Assembly: GCA_026770585.1 (NCBI GenBank)
Contig: MU646699.1
Span: forward strand, 229,834 to 243,442
From: Baffinella frigidus
Lineage: Eukaryota; Cryptophyceae; Cryptomonadales; Baffinellaceae
DNA: 13,609 bases
Direction of reading: 5' to 3'
In this document: piece after piece, positions 1-6,016 of the stretch
Layout of the letters: each line of letters begins with the position of its first letter
How positions within the stretch are numbered: position 1 is the first letter of the stretch
Notes under the pieces: model-generated
The model's input: the letters and a program-made list of their open reading frames with translations, nothing else
Database searches by the model: none
Told to the model about the DNA's origin: nothing
Program-made: the position numbers and the translations under genes

Positions 1-53
1 TATGGTTAAGTATATTCACGAAATCCCTTGGTAGCCCGAAGTGTGGAGTTGAC

Positions 54-99
54 CTTGTCGAGGGTGAAAAACGAGCGGTTGATGCTCCCCGTCTCTTTG
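54..99 (-). pseudogene. Broken copy of the 3' part of kinesin exon 11
   Basis: On the minus strand it reads [15 protein letters not shown] and then a possible donor AAG|GTCAAC. It is close to the true exon end at 183-227 but has no 5' part or acceptor, and lies downstream of the intact exon in gene order. Confidence 0.85.
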
Positions 100-182
100 C
101 GTATGCCAGTCTCTTTGAGAAAACAGCGGACTACCAAGGGATTCCGCTAGGACTTGGGGGGGGGTGAAGGAGAGAGAAGCAC

Positions 183-270
183 CTTGCCGAGGGTGAAAAG
201 AGAGCGGTTGATGCTCCCCGTCTCTTTGAGCATCTCCCCAGAGCTCCCTGAGAACTTCAGCCGCTCCGAC
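183..270 (-). CDS. Kinesin exon 11 (switch II, second half)
   Basis: The acceptor is GCGTCAG|GTCGG. One base completes Gly, then [18 protein letters not shown] and [11 protein letters not shown] follow, the kinesin switch II and alpha-4 region. The donor is GGCAAG|GTGCTT. The 5' part is copied at 504-551, the 3' part at 54-99, and the acceptor end is copied inverted at 1049-1067. The next exon is not in the window. Confidence 0.92.
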
Positions 271-2732
271 CTGACGCAGAGAAAGACACGCCTCAGCCAT
301 CTTCGGACCCCCACACGAGGATGCTAGAGAGGCCTATTTAGAACCGTTTGCTTTTACAAGTGGGCACGTGTGTAGTAAATTTCGTGAGGTTGGCCACGTA
401 ACTGTGCAAAATTAGCGCAGTCACGAGGTTGGCGACGTTGTCCTGGTACAAATATTTACAACCCCACATGTAAATAGGATCCTCCAGCATTCTCGAGTGG
501 CCAGTCTCTTTGAGCATCTCCCCGGAGCTCCCTGAGAACTTCAGCCGCTCCCTCTTGCTTCTCGACTGCCTACTCATGAGCTCAGAATCAGGGCAACGCC
601 CACTGCTCCGCCGTGGGCTTGAGCAGATGTCTGAAAAAGAGGGCTGCCGCAGAGCAGCCTCTCACCAGGGGGTCAACATACAACGTCACAGAGTTGAAAG
701 ACTTCGAGACCCCCCAACGCGCAATGGTGAAAGGGTCCCGTACTGGTTTCGGGTTTAGGGTTTAGGGTTAAGGGTTAAGGGTTTAGGGTTTAAGGGTTAG
801 GGTTTACGGTTCAGGATTTAGGGTTTAGGGTTTAGGGTGTTTTAGGGTTTAGGGGTTACTGATATAGTGAAAGTTTTAGGGTTTAGGGGTTACTGATATA
901 GTGAAAGAAACGCATCAGCGAGAGACCGTTATTGCTAGCGACATTCTCCAGGCAGGCGTCTCGACTGCCTACAGCAAACGGTTCTAAATAGGCCTCTCTA
1001 GCATCCTCGTGTGGGGATCCGAAGGTGGCTGATGCGTGTCTTTCTCTGCGTCAGGTCGGAGCGGCTGCCGACATTCTCCAGGCAGTCGAGACGCGTCGCA
1101 CTCGAACCCAGCAAGGGTCAAGGGTACTGCTGGAGCAGTCTTCAGGGGGTTGGGGTTTGGGGTTTGGGATTCAGGGGTTGCAGGGTTGCAGGGGTTTGGG
1201 GTTTGGGGTTTGGGGTGTGGGGTCTGGGAGCGAACCCAGCCAAGTCAACGAAGGTGATTTTCCCGTATTGCTTGATTTCGTCGCCTGTTTCTGGGTCCTG
1301 TTTGTGGTTTAGGGTTTAGGGTTTAGGGTTTAGGGTTTAGGGTTTAGGGTTTAGGGTTTAGGGTTTAGGGTTGAGGGTTTAGGGTTTAATGCGTGATGCG
1401 ATCGACATAAGAAATGGCTCCAACGCCAAGCCAACGCCTGAGATAGAATCTATTGGGTGACGGGAGACTAACCAGCCTGGTGCGATCGACATACATCACG
1501 AGCGCTACCTCTAGCCCTGGCTCGGTCGATTTGGTCTCACCAATTTGGTGATCCTGGGCATTTTTTGCCCCTAAGTTGACGGATCGGTATCACGAACCCA
1601 GCAAGTCAACTTAAGCATAGTCCGCCAACCCGACTGAGTCTAGCGTACCTGCGTGGTGCGGTGCCGTATACTAGCTCTGCCTGAGTGAGTTGGAGCCATT
1701 TCGGAATGGATGTACCCAGCGTGGTGCGCTTGGAGCCATTTCTAGTGGTTGACATTGGAGCCATTTCGCGATGGATCGGGACGAACCGGCGTGGTGCGAT
1801 CGACATACACCACGAGCGCCGAATGGCTTCAACGCCAAACCCTGAGATATATTGGGTGGCGAGGCTGGTACGATCCATCCCGAAATGGCTCCAAATCCAG
1901 CAGGTAGAAGAAGTGTACCAGCGGTGGCGCACTTTCATCGCGTCACCCAACAGACTCCATTTCCCAAAGCGTCAATCTAAAGTATCTCCGGTACAAATCC
2001 TGGTATTCTAGCCCCCCACACGAATAAGAAATGGCTCCAACGCCAAGAATCTGTTGGGTGGCGGAAGACGAACCAGCGTGGTGCGGTCGACGTACATGAC
2101 GAGCGCCGAATGACTCCGACTCGAGTCTCTGTTCAGCGCGTGTGCTCCCACCTGAAAGAGAGCGAGTGGAAGAGAGAGAGGAAGAGGGTGAGAGAGGGGT
2201 CAATTGTATACGGTGTAGGGTTTAGGGTGTAGGGTTCAGGGTTGGGAGTTTAGGGTGCGCGTGTGCTCCTACCTGTCCGGCGGCACGCCCTAGGTTAGTA
2301 CTGTAGAATTCGGGTTGGCTTGGATTCGGGGTCGGGTCGGCAAATTCGAGGAAACGAAGTCTTATGTCATCTTATGCATGAGATTGATGACAAGATAGCA
2401 TCCCCCACCCATAAGATGACACAAAACAGCGCATTTTCGTCAGATTTCCGCCCGACCCTACCCTGGTAAAATCCGAGCTAACCCGAATTCTACAATACCG
2501 GAGCGTCGTTGTTGGTACGGGGCACGTCCGGGCGTATTTTCAAAAAAATACTCTCAAGGCCCCAGCGCGTGTGCTCCTACCTGAGAGAGAGTGGAAGAGT
2601 AAGAGGAAGTGGGAGAGAGAGGGGTTTATGGTACACGTTGCAGGGGTATAGGGTGTAGGGTTCAGGGTTGAGGGTTGAGGGTGCGCGTGTGCTCCCACGT
2701 GCCGCGTGGCGCGGGGTTTGACGGAGAGCGCG

Positions 2733-2797
<65 letters not shown>

Positions 2798-2890
2798 AAG
2801 AGAGAGAGAGCGAGCGAGAGAGAGAGAAAGAGCGAGATAGAGAGAAAGAAAGACAGAGAGAGAGAGAGAGAGAGAGAGCGAGAAAGAAAG

Positions 2891-2945
<55 letters not shown>

Positions 2946-5914
2946 GCGCGTGGGTTAGGAGGGGTTGGCGGGTGCGGCAGACCTTTCTGTTGCGCATGCC
3001 TTCCTTGAACACCTCCATCAGATCCGGAACCTGTTTCCGAGGGCAGACTTGAGGGGGGGCGCGCAGGGTTGCGGGTGCGAGATTGGGGGACAGCGCCGTA
3101 AACAATATACGATCAATATACGATCAATATACGATGATCGCTTGGCACGACCACGGGAATCTGAGGCTCGGTGTAGGGAGAGGCGCTGGTGGGGAAGTTG
3201 GAGAGCAGAAGGGAGGGGGGAGGGGAGACAGGGGGGGGGCTGGGGACGGTCGGGTTTAGGCTGCAGGGTGTAGGGTGTAGGGTCCAGGTTTGAGGGGTTG
3301 GGGTGTGGGGTTTAGGGTTTAGGGTTTTGGGTGTAGGGTTCAGGGTTCAGGGTTTAGGGTTCAGGGTTCAGGGTTCAGGGTCCAGGGTGTAGGGTTCAGA
3401 GTTCAGGATTTAGGGTTTATGGGGGTAGGGTTCAGGGTTCAGGGTTCAGGGTTCGGGGTTTAGGGTGCAGGGTGCAGGGTGCAGGGTGCAGGGTTTAGGG
3501 TTCAGGGTTTAGGTTTTAGGATTCAGGGTTTAGGGTTTAGGGCGGGCTCACCTCCTGGCAATCGACGACGAGGAGATTTTCGATGAAGAATCCCTGGTTT
3601 GGGGTTTAGGTTTCAGGGTTTAGGAATGTCAGAAAACGTCGCGCTTGAACTTGATCTTCCACTCGAGGCTAGAAATGGGGCCATTTTAAAACAGAGCTTC
3701 TTTTACAAGTGAAGGGGGGGGAAGAATGTGTAGTAATTTTCATACAAATAGTGGCATTTGGTCACGTAGCTCAAGTCACAACTTGAGCTACGTGACCAAG
3801 CATGCCCGTGACTGGTACTAAATTTAACAACCCCACATTTAAAATACCCCCTCTTCCAGCCTCGAGTGGTTGGCCCGAGCGCATTGGTGAGTTCGCCGAG
3901 TTGTGCTATCTCAAGGGTGGAATCGGTTATCTTAGCCTCGGCATAGCTGTACCAGAGCACAAACCCCACCCCTAAGCTACGCCTTGGTGGTTCCGTTTCG
4001 GCCGCAGAACTAGACGTAGCTCACACCAAGAGCCCAGCTCGAGAAACCAACCAAGAAACGTAAAAATAAATAAAATAAATAAATAAATAAATAAATTCAA
4101 GTAAAAAAAATCGGATTTCCGGGCAGGGGTTCGCAGTGTGCAGGGTGGAGGGCGTGTTTAGGGCTTAGGGTTTAGGGTTCAGGGTTCAGGGTTTGGGGTT
4201 TGGGGTTTAGCGTGCCTGGGAGCGACTTTCGCGGATCTGGAGCGGGCCCGCCTCCGGATTCAACAGGTCGATCACCTGCATCACGCGGGGCAAGATCAGT
4301 ACTCTCATCCCGCCGGGCATTTAATTTAACTGCTCGAAATGCATACGTGTGGCGTCATATTCTGCCTAAAGTGGCCAAATTGGCAACTTCTGACGCCAAA
4401 AGTCTGTGTTTCGGGCAATTAGATGAAATGCCTGGCGGGTTGAAATCGGTAGTAATCGTTCCCTTTCCGCGTTCGTGCTGGTGATCAGTACTTCTAAAAA
4501 GCGTGGGGAAATTCGTGTTAAGGCGCATGGACGTGTGGATCACTCATCTTCAGACTGAGACTAGAGCGTTTTGTGCAGAGAAGGTGGCCACGGAAATAAT
4601 GCGAAATTGGTAAAAGTTGACGGTGCCGGTACAAAAATGTCAACTTTCACCAATTTTCATTATTTCGGCTGCCAACTTCTCTGCACACCGCTCTACTATT
4701 ATAGATTTCGGGTTAGCGCGGATTCTTTCGAGATCAGGTCGGGGGATCGGGGAACGAAAAAACGTGAAAAAGATTCGTTTTTTGACATGTAATGGTTGGG
4801 GGGTGCGATCGTGTCATCAAATCCATGCCTAAGATAACATAAAACTTTAGATGGACGTGAAAATCATCACGATTTTTCAAGAAACGAAAGATCCCCCGAC
4901 CTGATGTGAATTCCGCGAAAATTCGATATCTACAATGAATCAGAAGGGCAGTTGGACCTGCTCGTTGTAGATTTCGAAACAGGCAGCCTTGAGCGCGTAC
5001 GTGTTGTGTCCCTGCGCGAGGGGGGGGGGGGGGGTAGGGGGTCAGGGGTTAGGGTGTGTGGTTTAGGGTTTAGGGTTTAGGGCTGAGGGCTGAGGGCTTA
5101 GGGTTTAAGCGACTCGGTTCACCTTAGGGACTCCCTCGTCGTTTCATGTATCAGCATCGTTCATGTCGGGAGGATTTCATACGGAAACACTTGTAATTTA
5201 TAAACTTGGTTCAATGAAAGTTACTACACAGAACAATCTTTATTAGTAATATCAAAGCAAACGTGTAGTAATTTTGATTGAAATCAAGTTTATAAATTAG
5301 AAGTGTTTTCGTACAAGATTCGTCCACAGGGCTGCGGTTTCCAGACACCCGTTCGGTACAAATCGGGGGTACAAATCAAGGGTCGGGGTACAAATCGGGG
5401 GTCGGTCACCCCACAAAAAACAATGACACCAGAGGGCGGAGGCATTTCATGGGGGAACTAATTTAATTTGAAATAATGGATTTCAATGAAAATTACTACA
5501 CGTTTGCTTCAATATTGCCGATTTTTGTTTCAATTAAGTCAGTTTTCCTACGAGATTGCACCTGCTGCATGGGACCCAGTTCCGGGTTTGAAGAATTCTT
5601 TATTTTAAATAAAGTATAAAAAGGTCTCCCAACAAGTGTTTTAAAAGGGAAAAACGCGACCGGATTCAGGTCGTTCCTGAAACAAACGTAAAATCGAGGT
5701 TTCAAAAATCTCCAGAACGAATACTTTTCGCGTCAGAATGTGTAGAAAGTTGCCAAAATGGCTCCAACCAGACGGAACCTGTGCTTCCTTCTGGAAATCG
5801 TAAACCCTGGACGTGATCCCGCGTAGTGGGTGTCGCTGCGGCGCTTCATAATGTCGCACATCTGTCTTGCGGCGCGCGGCACGAGCCTCTCCCTCTCGCT
5901 CTCCCTCTCTCTCC

Positions 5915-5970
<56 letters not shown>

Positions 5971-5977
5971 GACGATT

Positions 5978-6016
<39 letters not shown>

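Noticed and set aside
1011-1319. Gly/Trp/Val-rich frames
   Set aside because: They come from GGGGTTTGGGG-type repeats and are antisense to kinesin exon 10.
1309-1388. A true chromosome end
   Set aside because: Genes continue on both sides and the arrays are short and degenerate, so these are interstitial telomere-like repeats.
2662-3105. Ser/Leu-rich and Arg/Glu-rich frames across the GA repeat
   Set aside because: These are translations of a (GA)n microsatellite. Only 2983-3030 within this region is a real exon.
5750-5765. Similarity to the dinoflagellate spliced leader (AGCCATTTTGGC on the minus strand)
   Set aside because: Only 12 bases match, no donor follows, and GGAGCCATTT is a common motif in this window's repeats. 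It is not evidence of a spliced-leader gene.
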